A stretch of DNA of 64,000 nt, taken from TMP-86 sp044226865. Lineage in GTDB: Bacteria; Pseudomonadota; Gammaproteobacteria; Steroidobacterales; Steroidobacteraceae. Positions 8,127 to 17,334 of the stretch are shown one piece after another. The notes under the pieces are model-generated. The model was not told the DNA's origin, ran no database searches, and saw nothing but the letters and a program-made list of their open reading frames with translations. A program made the translations under genes and the position numbers. The stretch is from positions 620,001 through 684,000 of the forward strand of contig JBGAGE010000001.1 in assembly GCA_044226865.1 (NCBI GenBank), read 5' to 3'. Each line of letters opens with the position of its first letter. The stretch's first letter is position 1.

Positions 8127-9226
8127 CACGGGATGGCCGCACTCCATTGCAACCGGACGTCATCCGACCGCCGGTCGAGCGAGACCACATGCGAGACCTC
8201 GAGGCTCAGGGCCTGCCGGCGGGCGAAATCCCACCTCACGCCCAGCGCGTTGCGTCGCAGGGCGACGTCGATGTCACCGTCGTAGTCATTGAACGAGTGC
8301 ACGAAGCGCGAGCTGCGCATGCCATCCGAGGCTTCGATCCGGCCGAACGCACTCAGGCGCCAGGGAAGCTGCCGCTCCACCTGGGCATAGCCGGTGGTGA
8401 AATTCTCGGAGGGAGTGCCACCCTGGTAGGCGACGTTGACGTGATACACCGTGGCGATCGCCCGCCAGGGTTCCGAATTCCAATCCACGTATGCACCGAT
8501 GAGGTTCAAGCGCAATTCCGCGGCGGGCAGCACCGCCAGCGCCTGCGGGTCGCGAGCGATCAGACGATGGTTGCCGAACAGCAGGCCCGCGCTGGTGGAG
8601 CCCGCGAAGTCGGGAAGATAGGCGAGGCGGGCGGTGACCGAGAGCCGGTGCCTGCCCGGCGTGTTGTCGAGCATTTCGATGGGTTCGAACTCGTGCCGCC
8701 CGATCGAAGGCCCTGCGCCCACCCCGGCGGAGATCTGCACCGCGCCGTCCTTTCCGATGGCCTGGCGGGACTCGAGCAGCGCGCCGACGATGTGCTGCGG
8801 GATGATGCCGTGCTCGTCTTCCCAGCGCTCGATCGAGGGCCGCGTGATGGCCGTCTGCAGGTAGCGGCCGTGATGGTGTTCGGTGTTCCAGGCGCTGGCG
8901 GGTTGATGGAAGCGGCCGATCCACAGCATGGTCTCGGGGACGAACTCGAATCCCAACTGGAGGCGCTCCAGGTCATGTTCCTCTGCGGTGACGAAATATT
9001 CGCCGAAAATCCGGAAGCGGCGATGGGTGAGGCTGAAGACGATGTCGGCGTTGAACCAGGAGTCATCGTCGCCACCGTGGACGTCCCCCGAGGCCTTCAG
9101 GGCCAATGCCGACAGGAACACATCGAATTCCCGCGACGAGTGCTGATGTTCCGCCCTGACCATGGGTGGACCCAAAAGTCCGCAGCCGGCCACCGCCAGC
9201 ATCACCCAACGATATAATTTCCACAT
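8126..9226 (-). CDS. Predicted outer-membrane beta-barrel or porin-like protein, unknown function
   Basis: A 366-residue exported protein. The N-terminus (MWKLYRWVMLAVAGCGLL) can be read as a signal peptide cleaved after MVRA or as a lipobox around Cys15, so the anchoring is uncertain. The mature part is rich in alternating strands ending in aromatic residues (FRIFGEYFVTAEEHD, GYAQVERQLPWRLSAFGRIE), as in a barrel, and has histidine clusters (EHQH, TEHHHGRY) that could bind metal or anions. It opens a four-gene operon with a binding-protein-like gene, kinase and receiver. I do not recognise a named family. ATG 9226 was chosen because earlier in-frame starts give no signal sequence. Confidence 0.65.
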   Translation of the reverse strand: MWKLYRWVMLAVAGCGLLGPPMVRAEHQHSSREFDVFLSALALKASGDVHGGDDDSWFNADIVFSLTHRRFRIFGEYFVTAEEHDLERLQLGFEFVPETMLWIGRFHQPASAWNTEHHHGRYLQTAITRPSIERWEDEHGIIPQHIVGALLESRQAIGKDGAVQISAGVGAGPSIGRHEFEPIEMLDNTPGRHRLSVTARLAYLPDFAGSTSAGLLFGNHRLIARDPQALAVLPAAELRLNLIGAYVDWNSEPWRAIATVYHVNVAYQGGTPSENFTTGYAQVERQLPWRLSAFGRIEASDGMRSSRFVHSFNDYDGDIDVALRRNALGVRWDFARRQALSLEVSHVVSLDRRSDDVRLQWSAAIP

Positions 9227-9420
9227 GTCAAAGACTCCGGCAAAGGCGGCCTCGATTGGACATAATCCAGCCCTGAAGCCGACACCTGCAACCATTGCAT
9301 CAGGCTCACATGGTAGGAATAGCATGCCGGTGGATGCCGGCGATTGCTTCTCGATTGCAGTGCGTAAACCTGGCTCCAACCCGCATTTATGTCAATTCCG
9401 CGGTCAGCAACCGCTTGAAC

Positions 9421-9425
9421 GGAGG
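9421..9425 (+). promoter_or_regulatory. Ribosome binding site that supports a TTG start
   Basis: GGAGG at 9421-9425 lies 10 bases before TTG 9436 and is the only strong site in the region. The reading frame is open from 9295, but ATG codons there lack such a site and would add about 47 residues with no family resemblance. Confidence 0.5.
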
Positions 9426-9435
9426 TAGCGAGATC

Positions 9436-10311
9436 TTGGGGTACCGATTCCCCGCGTGGCTTAAGGTGTTGTCCCGCGTGCCCATGCCCGCCCTGTATGC
9501 CTTCTCGACCTTCCTGTATTGGCTGGCGTACTACATCGTCCGCCATCGCAGCCGCGTCATCCGCGAGCAACTGGCCAAGGTGTTCCCGGGCAAGAGCGAG
9601 GCCGAACGCATCGCCCTGCACAAGCAGTTCCTGCGCAGCTTTTGCGATGTGGCCGTCGAGCTGATCGCCTCGGTGAGCATGAGCGAGGGCCAATTGCGCG
9701 AGCGGGTGGTCATCCGCAATCCGGAAGTGGCGCAGGCGTACCTGGATGCCGGCAAGACGGTGATGCTGGTCACCTCGCACCTGTGCAATTGGGAATGGCT
9801 CCTGCAAGGGATGGTGCTGCAGTTGGGCTATCCCATCGATGCTGCGTACAAGCCGCTGCACGATCAATGGGGTGAACGGCTGATGTATGCGCTGCGCACC
9901 CGCTTCGGTGCGCGGCTGATCCCGGCCAAGGACCTGCTGGCCGATTTCCTCAAGCGCCGCGGTGTGGTCCGGGCGCTGGCCATGAATGCCGACCAGGCGC
10001 CGGTGTCCACCGACCGCCGCCATTGGACCACCTTCCTGGGGCAGGACACCGCGTTCTACGTGGGCGCCGAGCAGATCTCGCGCAGCACGCGCCTGCCCAT
10101 GATCTTCCTCGCCATGCGCCGCATCCGCCGCGGCTACTACGAGGTGGAACTGGAGCCCTTGTGGGACGGGGCGGAACGCCTGGAGACCGGCGTGATCACC
10201 GAACGTTATGCACGGCTGTGCGAAGCGGAAGTCTACCGCGCGCCTGCGGATTGGCTGTGGTCCTACCGGCGCTGGAAGCTGCAGAAGCCGCTGTACGAAG
10301 CAGCGGAGTGA
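9436..10311 (+). CDS. LpxL/HtrB-family lipid A acyltransferase
   Basis: Inner-membrane acyltransferase of the LpxL/LpxM group, which adds secondary acyl chains to lipid A or acts on related lipids. With a TTG start the protein has 291 residues, matching the family. The catalytic motif H-x4-E is seen in TSHLCNWEWLL, and the conserved NADQAP and FYVGAEQISRSTRLP segments follow. An N-terminal hydrophobic anchor (ALYAFSTFLYWLAYYIV) is present. It converges on the fatty-acyl-AMP ligase with no intergenic base. Which acyl chain or acceptor it uses cannot be told. It may act with the nearby lipid genes instead of in core lipid A synthesis. Confidence 0.85.
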   Translation: MGYRFPAWLKVLSRVPMPALYAFSTFLYWLAYYIVRHRSRVIREQLAKVFPGKSEAERIALHKQFLRSFCDVAVELIASVSMSEGQLRERVVIRNPEVAQAYLDAGKTVMLVTSHLCNWEWLLQGMVLQLGYPIDAAYKPLHDQWGERLMYALRTRFGARLIPAKDLLADFLKRRGVVRALAMNADQAPVSTDRRHWTTFLGQDTAFYVGAEQISRSTRLPMIFLAMRRIRRGYYEVELEPLWDGAERLETGVITERYARLCEAEVYRAPADWLWSYRRWKLQKPLYEAAE

Positions 10312-12270
10312 TCAGGCCGCCTTGAGTTTCGACTCCAGGTGCTTCGCAAGCTGCGTTACCGTGGGGTGATCGAACAGCTCGGTGAGGTCGATGAGATTGG
10401 GGAACTCGGCATCGATGTTCTCGTGGATCTCGATCAGCTTCAAAGAGCTCGCGCCGATTTCGAACAGGTTGTCGTTCACTCCCACGCCCTTGCCGGGCAA
10501 CGCGGATTCGCAGATGGCGAGCAGGCGATTCTCGAGGTCCGAAGCGCTCGGCGCGGCCGAGGTGCTGGCGGCGGCGCGCAGGCGCTCCAGCTCCGCCAAC
10601 TGCGCATCGAACTCCCCGTCGATGTAGCTCTCCTCGAGCAGGTGCCGCTGCACCTTGCCGCTGGTGGTCTTGGGGATGCGATTCACCGGCACCACCTGCG
10701 CCACTTCCAGGCCCGCATGTTCGTTGACCAGCCGCGCCACCGCGGTGGCCGTGGGCAGGAATTCGTCCATGCCGGTGCGATGCAGGACGAAGATCGTCAG
10801 CTCATCGGTTTGCGCCCCCGGCCTGCGTACGCCGGCGGCCACCACCTTGCCCAGTTCCAGCCCCGGCGCGCGCTGCGCGATGTTCTCGAGGTCGTAGGGA
10901 TAATAGTTCTGGCCGTTGATGAAGATGATTTCCTTGGCGCGGCCGGTGATATACAGCTCGCCCTGCACATAGACGCCCAGGTCGCCGGTGTCCAGCCACC
11001 CTTCCGCATCGATGGCCTGGCGCGTCGCGGCCTCATCGCCGTAATAGCCGCGGGTGACGTTGGGGCCGCGGATCAGGATATGGCCGGACTTGCCGTCGGG
11101 GAGAGGTGCGCGCGCATCATCCGCGATGCGCACCTCGGTGTCGGGAATGGGCCGTCCCACCGACATCAGTTCCAGGGAGTCGCGCGCCTGCAACGGATTC
11201 GCCTCCACCGTATCGCCGACATTGAGCTTGTGGCGGTTCAGGCGCAGCCAACGGTAGTCGGCGCCCATCGGCGGGAAGGTCATGGCCAGCGAGGCTTCCG
11301 CGAGGCCATACACCGGGAACATGGCGTTGCGCTTCAGGCCCGTGTACGCGAGCTTGTCCATGAACTCATTGCACAGTTCCACCGAAATGGGCTCGGCGCC
11401 ATTGAAGATCAGGCGGATCGAGGACAGGTCCACGTCTTCGAGCTTGCGGTCGCCCAGCACCTTGAGCAGATGCCGGTAACCGAAGTTCGGCGAGCAGGTG
11501 ATGGTGACGCGCTTCTTCGCGGCCGTCTGCAGCCACAGCAGCGGGCGGCGCACGAACAGGTCCGTGGGCATGATGTTCACGTGCGCACGGGCGGTGAAGT
11601 GCATGAGATAAAACCCGATCAGGCCCATGTCGTGCGTGAGCGGCATCCAGCTCAAGGTGACATCGTCGGTATTGAACTTCGCGGGGCCGGAGGCGCTTTT
11701 GATGTTGGCGACGAGGTTGGCGTGCGTCAGCACCACGCCCTTGGGCTCGCTGGTCGATCCCGATGAAAACTGGATGAAGGCGGTGTCCGACGGGGCGGGA
11801 CGGTGGAGCTTGCCCTGCTTGGAGATGTCGGTGATCGAGTCGGCGAGGAAGGTGCGCGCCTTGAGCTTGTCGAACAGCGCCTGCTGGCCGGAGCCTTCCG
11901 CCAATTGCGCGATGCGCTCCAGGCTCTTGCGGTCGGTGTACAGCAGCGGGTTGCCGAGCTTGGCGGCGATGCGCAGCAGCTTGTGGCGGTGTTCATCGCT
12001 GATGCCCACGGCCACCGGCACCGGCACCACGCCGCCGCACACGGCGGCCCAGTAGCCATCCATGAACTGCTCGTTGTTCGACAGGAAGATGATCATGGTG
12101 TCGCCGCGCTGCGCGCCCATGGCCTGCAGGTGGTACAGGATGCCCAGCGCACGCGCGTGCACGTCGGCGTAGCTGACGCGCCGTTCCTCGTTTTCACCCA
12201 GCACATAGGTGACCGCGCGATCCACTTTGCGGTTGTTCTCGAGGATGTCGACCAGGGTTTCGTAGCTCAT
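10312..12270 (-). CDS. Fatty-acyl-AMP ligase fused to an acyl carrier protein domain
   Basis: Activates a fatty acid as acyl-AMP and passes it to a phosphopantetheine arm. The 652-residue protein has an adenylation domain with SSGSTSEPKG at about 169-178, FAAL features (RPLLWLQTAAKKRVTITCSP), YGLAEASL, and TGDLG near the hinge. A C-terminal carrier domain follows with phosphopantetheine Ser609 in GASSL. The likely start is ATG 12270, overlapping the P450 stop by 4 bases; the longer open frame upstream is out-of-frame P450. Such fusions usually load a fatty acid for a polyketide, lipopeptide or modified lipid pathway. Here no synthase is adjacent. The P450 and acyltransferase neighbours suggest an oxidised fatty acyl product. 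Confidence 0.9.
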   Translation of the reverse strand: MSYETLVDILENNRKVDRAVTYVLGENEERRVSYADVHARALGILYHLQAMGAQRGDTMIIFLSNNEQFMDGYWAAVCGGVVPVPVAVGISDEHRHKLLRIAAKLGNPLLYTDRKSLERIAQLAEGSGQQALFDKLKARTFLADSITDISKQGKLHRPAPSDTAFIQFSSGSTSEPKGVVLTHANLVANIKSASGPAKFNTDDVTLSWMPLTHDMGLIGFYLMHFTARAHVNIMPTDLFVRRPLLWLQTAAKKRVTITCSPNFGYRHLLKVLGDRKLEDVDLSSIRLIFNGAEPISVELCNEFMDKLAYTGLKRNAMFPVYGLAEASLAMTFPPMGADYRWLRLNRHKLNVGDTVEANPLQARDSLELMSVGRPIPDTEVRIADDARAPLPDGKSGHILIRGPNVTRGYYGDEAATRQAIDAEGWLDTGDLGVYVQGELYITGRAKEIIFINGQNYYPYDLENIAQRAPGLELGKVVAAGVRRPGAQTDELTIFVLHRTGMDEFLPTATAVARLVNEHAGLEVAQVVPVNRIPKTTSGKVQRHLLEESYIDGEFDAQLAELERLRAAASTSAAPSASDLENRLLAICESALPGKGVGVNDNLFEIGASSLKLIEIHENIDAEFPNLIDLTELFDHPTVTQLAKHLESKLKAA

Positions 12271-13565
12271 CGTGTCGTCACTCGCATCAGGAGATTCGAG
12301 CGCGGACGCAGGTTCACCTGGGCCTCGAGCTCGATGGGGGAATTTTCCGCCCGGGTGAAGGTGAAGCGGCGCGCCATGCGCTGCAGGTGCACCAGGATCT
12401 CGTACATGGCCATGCCCTCGCCGATGCAATGGCGCGGCCCGACCGCGAAGGGCACGTAGGCGAAGCGATGCCGCTCGTCGGTTTCGCCGCCGGCGAACCG
12501 CTCGGGATCGAACTTTTCGGGATCGGGCCAATATTCGGGGTGCCGGTGCAGCAGGTAGGGGCACAGGAACACCTCGGAGCGCGCCGGAATCTCGAAACCG
12601 CCGAGAGTGTCCGGCTCGATCGTCCGGCGCACCAGCAGCCATCCCGGTGGATACAGGCGCAGCGATTCCTGCGCGACCTGGTGCGTGTATATCTGCGATT
12701 CGGCCAGTTCCAGGCTGGGCGCCGCTGTTTCCGGCGCGCGGTCCGCTTCTTCCTGCAGGCGCGCCTGGGCATCGGGATTCTGGCTCAGCAGGAACCAGGT
12801 CCAGGTCAGCGCCGCCGCGGTGGTCTCGTGTCCCGCCACCACCAACGTCAGCACCTCATCGATGAGTTCGCGATCGTCCATGGCCTGGTCGGTCTCGCGG
12901 TCGCGCGCATCCATGAGCATGGCGAGGAAATCGAAATGCTGCGTGCCTTCAGCTCGGCGCCACTGCATGACCTCGGAGACGAGCTTTCCCAGCGATCGGA
13001 ACCGGAAGGCGAATTTCAGGTCGCGCGAGGGTTCCTTGTGGACTACCTCGAAAGGGTTGACGCCGTGAACCTGCGTCAGGCGCTCGAGGTCGTTACCGAA
13101 AATGGAGCGCAGCACGATCTCCAGGGTGAGCTCGCTGGTCTCGTCGGTGATGTCGACCGGCTCGCCGCGGGCGGCAAGGGCCGCCCAGCGGGCGGCATAT
13201 TTTTCATTGACCTCGCCGATGAGTTCGGCGAACTGGCTGATGATGCGGCGGTGGAAGGCCGGCTGCATCATGCGCCGCTGCCGCCGCCAGAACGCGCCTT
13301 CGCTGGTCATGATGCCGTTGCCGAGCAGGATCTTCACCCGGTCCATCCCGCCGCCCTTGGTGTAATTGCGGTGGTTGGAGAGCATCACTCGCTTCACGTC
13401 TTCGGGATGGTTGATGACGAAGTCGAAGGCGCCGCGGGCCGGCGAGAACACCCGGTAGATGTCGCCATACTGGGGAAAACAGGCGCGCATCAGGGCGAGG
13501 GACTCATCGGTGGCGCCCAGGTCGAACCCTTGCGCGGGGCCGGGCGGCTGGCTCGTGCTTGGCAT
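12267..13565 (-). CDS. Cytochrome P450
   Basis: Haem monooxygenase of 432 residues. The oxygen-binding helix motif AGHETT is at 244-249, the ExxR motif is in ESLRLYPPG, and the haem-ligand loop FAVGPRHCIG places the cysteine ligand at Cys380. It looks soluble, with no N-terminal anchor. ATG 13565 is chosen; an earlier in-frame ATG (13619) would overlap the divergent gene. It shares ATGA with the downstream fatty-acyl-AMP ligase, so the two are probably co-translated and may oxidise a fatty acid before or after activation. No ferredoxin or reductase gene is nearby, so electrons must come from elsewhere. The substrate is not known. Confidence 0.92.
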   Translation of the reverse strand: MPSTSQPPGPAQGFDLGATDESLALMRACFPQYGDIYRVFSPARGAFDFVINHPEDVKRVMLSNHRNYTKGGGMDRVKILLGNGIMTSEGAFWRRQRRMMQPAFHRRIISQFAELIGEVNEKYAARWAALAARGEPVDITDETSELTLEIVLRSIFGNDLERLTQVHGVNPFEVVHKEPSRDLKFAFRFRSLGKLVSEVMQWRRAEGTQHFDFLAMLMDARDRETDQAMDDRELIDEVLTLVVAGHETTAAALTWTWFLLSQNPDAQARLQEEADRAPETAAPSLELAESQIYTHQVAQESLRLYPPGWLLVRRTIEPDTLGGFEIPARSEVFLCPYLLHRHPEYWPDPEKFDPERFAGGETDERHRFAYVPFAVGPRHCIGEGMAMYEILVHLQRMARRFTFTRAENSPIELEAQVNLRPRSNLLMRVTTR

Positions 13566-13571
13566 CCGCCC

Positions 13572-13577
13572 ATTGTA
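13572..13577 (-). promoter_or_regulatory. Possible -10 element for the P450 operon
   Basis: Reading leftward, TACAAT ends 6 bases before the P450 start codon, in the 53-base gap to the divergent acyltransferase. No convincing -35 is seen. If used, the transcript would be nearly leaderless. Confidence 0.25.
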
Positions 13578-13618
13578 ACCGACGCCATCCTTGCGCGAAC
13601 GCTCCACCGTCTCCCACA

Positions 13619-14371
13619 ATGCGGCGGGTGAGCGATCAAGACGACGGCCAATTGCGCAATACGCTGTATGAGCAGCACACGCGCTCGCTGCGCAAGCTCA
13701 CCCGCTCGCGGCTGTTCTTCTACAACCTGCTCGTGCCGGTGGGGCTTGCGCTGGTCAAGCTGGTGTGGAGTTGGTCGCGAATCGTTCACATCGAGGGGGA
13801 GGAACATATCCGCGCGGCGCTGGCGCGCGCACCCTCGTTCATTCCGGTTTACTGGCATCAGCACCAACTTTTCTGCGTCAAGCTCCTGCTCGCGATGCGG
13901 GCCGAAGGAGTGAAACTGGGGTTCCTGATCAGCCCGTCGGTGGATGGCGAAATCGGCGCCATCACGGTACGGCGGATAGGGGGCCATGTGATCCGCGGCT
14001 CCTCCTCGCATACCGGCGCGCGGGCCTTGCGCGACTATTACCAGGCGCTGGTGCAGGAAAAGGTGTCGCCGTCGATCACGCCCGACGGCCCCAAGGGGCC
14101 GCTGTGGAAGTTCAAGCCCGGCGCGGTGCTGCTGGCGCAATTGTCGCAGCGCCCCATGATTCCCATGGCATTCGCCGCATCGCGATCTTGGCAGATCCAA
14201 TGGGATCGCTTCGTGATCCCCAAGCCGTTTGCGCGCGTCAGCATCGTAGTTGGTGAACCGGTCTACGTTCCCAAGGGGTTGGATGCGGTAGCGTTGGAGC
14301 GTCATCAGGGCGAAATGGAGGCGATCCTGAAAGCCCTTCACGACAAGGCAGTAACTGCTTTGGCATCATAG
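13619..14371 (+). CDS. DUF374-type lysophospholipid acyltransferase family protein
   Basis: A 250-residue membrane-associated protein of the DUF374 acyltransferase-like group, related to lipid A and phospholipid acyltransferases. Visible are a hydrophobic N-terminal segment (RLFFYNLLVPVGLALVKLVW), the VYWHQHQ motif, and the conserved SITPDGPKGP and KPGAVLLAQLSQRPMIP blocks. The start may be ATG 13619 or GTG 13628. It is divergent from the P450-ligase pair across 53 bases. It may transfer the activated fatty acyl group or belong to general envelope lipid synthesis. The reaction is not established for most members of this family. Confidence 0.82.
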   Translation: MRRVSDQDDGQLRNTLYEQHTRSLRKLTRSRLFFYNLLVPVGLALVKLVWSWSRIVHIEGEEHIRAALARAPSFIPVYWHQHQLFCVKLLLAMRAEGVKLGFLISPSVDGEIGAITVRRIGGHVIRGSSSHTGARALRDYYQALVQEKVSPSITPDGPKGPLWKFKPGAVLLAQLSQRPMIPMAFAASRSWQIQWDRFVIPKPFARVSIVVGEPVYVPKGLDAVALERHQGEMEAILKALHDKAVTALAS

Positions 14372-14415
14372 ACTTACTAGATTGTCTTTATCGGCTATGC
14401 GAGAATCCGGCAAAC

Positions 14416-17100
14416 ATGGCCACTGCACCCAGCGATCCCCCCTCGGCTGACCTGACCGCCTCGGACATCCTGTCCCCGCAGGTTTGGTCCAAGCCGGGGC
14501 GTCGGATGGCGCTTGGGCTGGATGCGGTGTGCACGAAAATTGCCGTGGATTTTCAGACAATTACGGCGACCACCGCGTCCGCCTGCGTGCGCTCGAACCT
14601 CGATGCGCTGCGCGAGGCCACGCAGGCCGATGCCGCCTTCGTGGTTCGCCTGGACCCGGACACCCATTACCTTTCTGATGCGCAGGTGGCGCGTTCCATG
14701 CTCGGCGGCGGCAACCCGGAGCAGCTGAACGGCCAGAACCTGGAAAATTTTCCCTGGTTGGCCTCGCGCCTGGCGCACCTGCGACTGTTCGAATTGCGCG
14801 ATGCGGGCAATCCGCGGCGTGAGCAGGCGCGCGACGCGCAGTCATGGCTTGCCATGGGCGTGGGCTGCGCGTTGCTGATCTCCTTCAACGTGCAGGAAAA
14901 ACCCGCCGGATTCCTCGGCCTAACCTGGGCGCATCCGCGCGAGACCTGGGACGTGCAGCTGCATCTGCTGCTCAAGCTCCTGGGGTCGAGCCTGGCCGCC
15001 GGCATGACCCGCATTCAGATCGAGGCCAGCCTGCACGACCTCGAGGAACGCAACGACCTGGCGCTGTACAGCGCCAACGACGGCTTGTGGGATTTCGACA
15101 CGCTCAACAATCGCGTCTACATGTCGCCCCGCTGGAAGACCATGCTGGGCTACGACGAGCAGGAAGTGGGCACCGCCCCGGACTGGCGGACGCTCGTGCA
15201 CTCGGATGACATGTCGCGCGTGCAGGCGGCGATCCGCGACCACGTGGCCGGCAAGACCCCGCTGTTCGAGAGCCTGCACCGCATGCGCCACGCCAGCGGC
15301 GAATGGCGCTGGGTGATCAGCCGCGCCAAGGCCAAGGTGGACGACAAGGGCCGCCTGATACGCCTGGTCGGCGTGGAGCTCGACATCACCGAGCGCAAGC
15401 TGTACGAGGAAGCGCTGTTTCGCGAGAAGGAGAGCGCGCAGATCACGCTGCAGAGCATCGGCGATGGTGTGATCACCACGGATTCCGCGGGCGTGGTGGA
15501 CTACCTGAATCCGGTGGCCGAATCTCTCACCGGCTGGCGCCTGGAGGACAGCCAGGGCAGGGCGATCGAGGAAATCTTCCGCGCCTTCCACGAGGAAACC
15601 TGCGAGCCGCTGGAGAATCCGCTCGCCGTGGCCATCCGCCGCACACGCTCGATCAAGTCGGTGCGGCCCATGCTGCTGATCCGGCGCGACGGCAATGAGA
15701 TCTACGTGGAGAGCACCGCCTCGCCCATCCGCGACGGCAGTGGGGCGGTCTCAGGCGGCGTGCTGGTGTTCCATGACGTGAGCGAGGCGCGCGAGTTGAA
15801 CCGGCGCCTGTCCTATCACGCCAGCCACGACGTGCTCACCGGCCTCGTCAACCGCCGCGAGTTCGAGAACCGCATGGAGCGGGCGCTGAAGAGCGCCAAG
15901 GCGCGCGAGACCTCGTATGCGTTGTGCTACCTGGACCTCGACCAGTTCAAGATCATCAACGACACCTGCGGCCACAGTGCCGGCGATGCGCTGCTGGGGC
16001 AGGTGGGCGCGCTGCTGAAGTCCAAGGTGCGCTGGCGCGATACGCTGGCCCGCTTGGGTGGCGATGAGTTCGGCATCCTGCTCGAGAGCTGCTCGCTGGA
16101 TGAGGCCATGCGCACCGCCGAGGCGCTGCGCGAGGCCGTGCGCAACTTCAAGTTCACCTGGGAAGAGCGCACCTTCCGCCTCGGCGCCAGTGTGGGCGTG
16201 GTGCCCATCGCCGCCGACAACGCGGACGTGGCCTCGGTGCTGAGCGCCGCCGACAGCGCTTGCCAGGCCGCCAAGGAAGCCGGCCGCAACCGCGTGCACA
16301 GCTTCGAGGAAAACGACATCGACCTGATGCGCCGCCGCCGCGAGATGCAGTGGGCCGCGCGCATCAACAATGCATTGGAAGAGGGCCGCTTCGAGCTGTT
16401 TCGCCAGACCATCATGCCGCTGCAGGTGGCCGAGACCGGTGCGCACTATGAATTGCTGCTGCGCATGCGCGACGAGCAGGGCAAGATCGTGGCGCCGGAC
16501 AATTTCATCGCCGCGGCGGAGCGCTACGGCATCACGCCCAACATCGACCGCTGGGTAATCGAGAACGCGCTGCGTTGGCTCGTGTCCGAGGCCGACGAGC
16601 GCGAGAAGCTCGCCATGTGCTCCATCAATCTCTCCGGGCAGAGCCTGGGCGACGACAAGTTCCTGCCCTTCGTCATCGATCAGTTCCACCGCAGCGGCCT
16701 GGATGCCACCAAGATCTGCTTCGAGATCACCGAGACCGCGGCCATCGCCAGCTTCTCGCAGGCCAACCGCTTCATCCAGGCGTTGAAGGAATTGGGCTGC
16801 AAGTTCGCGCTGGATGACTTCGGCACGGGCCTGTCATCGTTCGGTTACCTCAAGCATTTCCCTGTCGATTTCCTCAAGATCGACGGCAGCTTCGTGAAGG
16901 AAATCCTGCACGACCCCATCGACCGCGAGATGGTGCGCTCGATCAACGAGATCGGGCATCTCACCGGCAAGCAGACCATTGCGGAATTTGCGGAGAATGC
17001 GGAGATCATCACGATGCTGCGCAGCCTGGGCGTTGACTATGCGCAAGGGTATGGGATTTCGATGCCTCAGCGTGTGTTGAAGGCTGCCAATATCGCTTGA
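14416..17100 (+). CDS. PAS-PAS-GGDEF-EAL cyclic-di-GMP signalling protein
   Basis: An 894-residue soluble protein that may both make and degrade cyclic-di-GMP. An N-terminal region (about 40-200) resembles a GAF-like sensor. Two PAS domains follow (about 205-330 and 340-460), then GGDEF at 548-552 with the RxxD inhibitory site (RWRD) five residues before it. The EAL domain has Glu679 in ELLLR, INLSGQ, EITETA and the DDFGTG loop at 800-805. All catalytic signatures look intact, so both activities are possible, as in MorA-type proteins. It is a single-gene unit, 44 bases after the acyltransferase. PAS ligands are unknown; no membrane segment is seen. Confidence 0.92.
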   Translation: MATAPSDPPSADLTASDILSPQVWSKPGRRMALGLDAVCTKIAVDFQTITATTASACVRSNLDALREATQADAAFVVRLDPDTHYLSDAQVARSMLGGGNPEQLNGQNLENFPWLASRLAHLRLFELRDAGNPRREQARDAQSWLAMGVGCALLISFNVQEKPAGFLGLTWAHPRETWDVQLHLLLKLLGSSLAAGMTRIQIEASLHDLEERNDLALYSANDGLWDFDTLNNRVYMSPRWKTMLGYDEQEVGTAPDWRTLVHSDDMSRVQAAIRDHVAGKTPLFESLHRMRHASGEWRWVISRAKAKVDDKGRLIRLVGVELDITERKLYEEALFREKESAQITLQSIGDGVITTDSAGVVDYLNPVAESLTGWRLEDSQGRAIEEIFRAFHEETCEPLENPLAVAIRRTRSIKSVRPMLLIRRDGNEIYVESTASPIRDGSGAVSGGVLVFHDVSEARELNRRLSYHASHDVLTGLVNRREFENRMERALKSAKARETSYALCYLDLDQFKIINDTCGHSAGDALLGQVGALLKSKVRWRDTLARLGGDEFGILLESCSLDEAMRTAEALREAVRNFKFTWEERTFRLGASVGVVPIAADNADVASVLSAADSACQAAKEAGRNRVHSFEENDIDLMRRRREMQWAARINNALEEGRFELFRQTIMPLQVAETGAHYELLLRMRDEQGKIVAPDNFIAAAERYGITPNIDRWVIENALRWLVSEADEREKLAMCSINLSGQSLGDDKFLPFVIDQFHRSGLDATKICFEITETAAIASFSQANRFIQALKELGCKFALDDFGTGLSSFGYLKHFPVDFLKIDGSFVKEILHDPIDREMVRSINEIGHLTGKQTIAEFAENAEIITMLRSLGVDYAQGYGISMPQRVLKAANIA

Positions 17101-17306
17101 TCCTTCCGAGGCTGATGCTGCCTGCCATCGAGTTGGTCCCGCCTCGAACGCACGGTTCACTACAAATCCGTGCATTCACGATGAATATGCACGTTCGCAA
17201 CAGCCGTTGTACAAGGCATCCTGATCCCGCCATCGCAGCCGCTCGATCGTGCCGCCAGTGGCGTCGTTCGTGCGCGGCGTTGGGGAGGGCGGTTGATCGC
17301 CCAGCT

Positions 17307-17318
17307 GTAACGCGTTAC
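17307..17318. promoter_or_regulatory. Perfect palindrome before the antitoxin gene, candidate autoregulatory operator
   Basis: GTAACGCGTTAC is a perfect 12-base palindrome ending 16 bases before the antitoxin ATG and just before its ribosome binding site (GGGGAGG, 17321-17327). Toxin-antitoxin operons of the MazEF type commonly repress themselves by binding palindromes in the promoter. That this palindrome is the operator is inference. Confidence 0.5.
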
Positions 17319-17334
17319 GGTGGGGAGGCTGGTG

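Noticed and set aside
9213..9218. Exact TATAAT on the plus strand as a promoter for the LpxL-like gene
   Set aside because: It lies inside the first codons of the divergent leftward gene, has no -35 at suitable spacing and would give a leader of over 200 bases.
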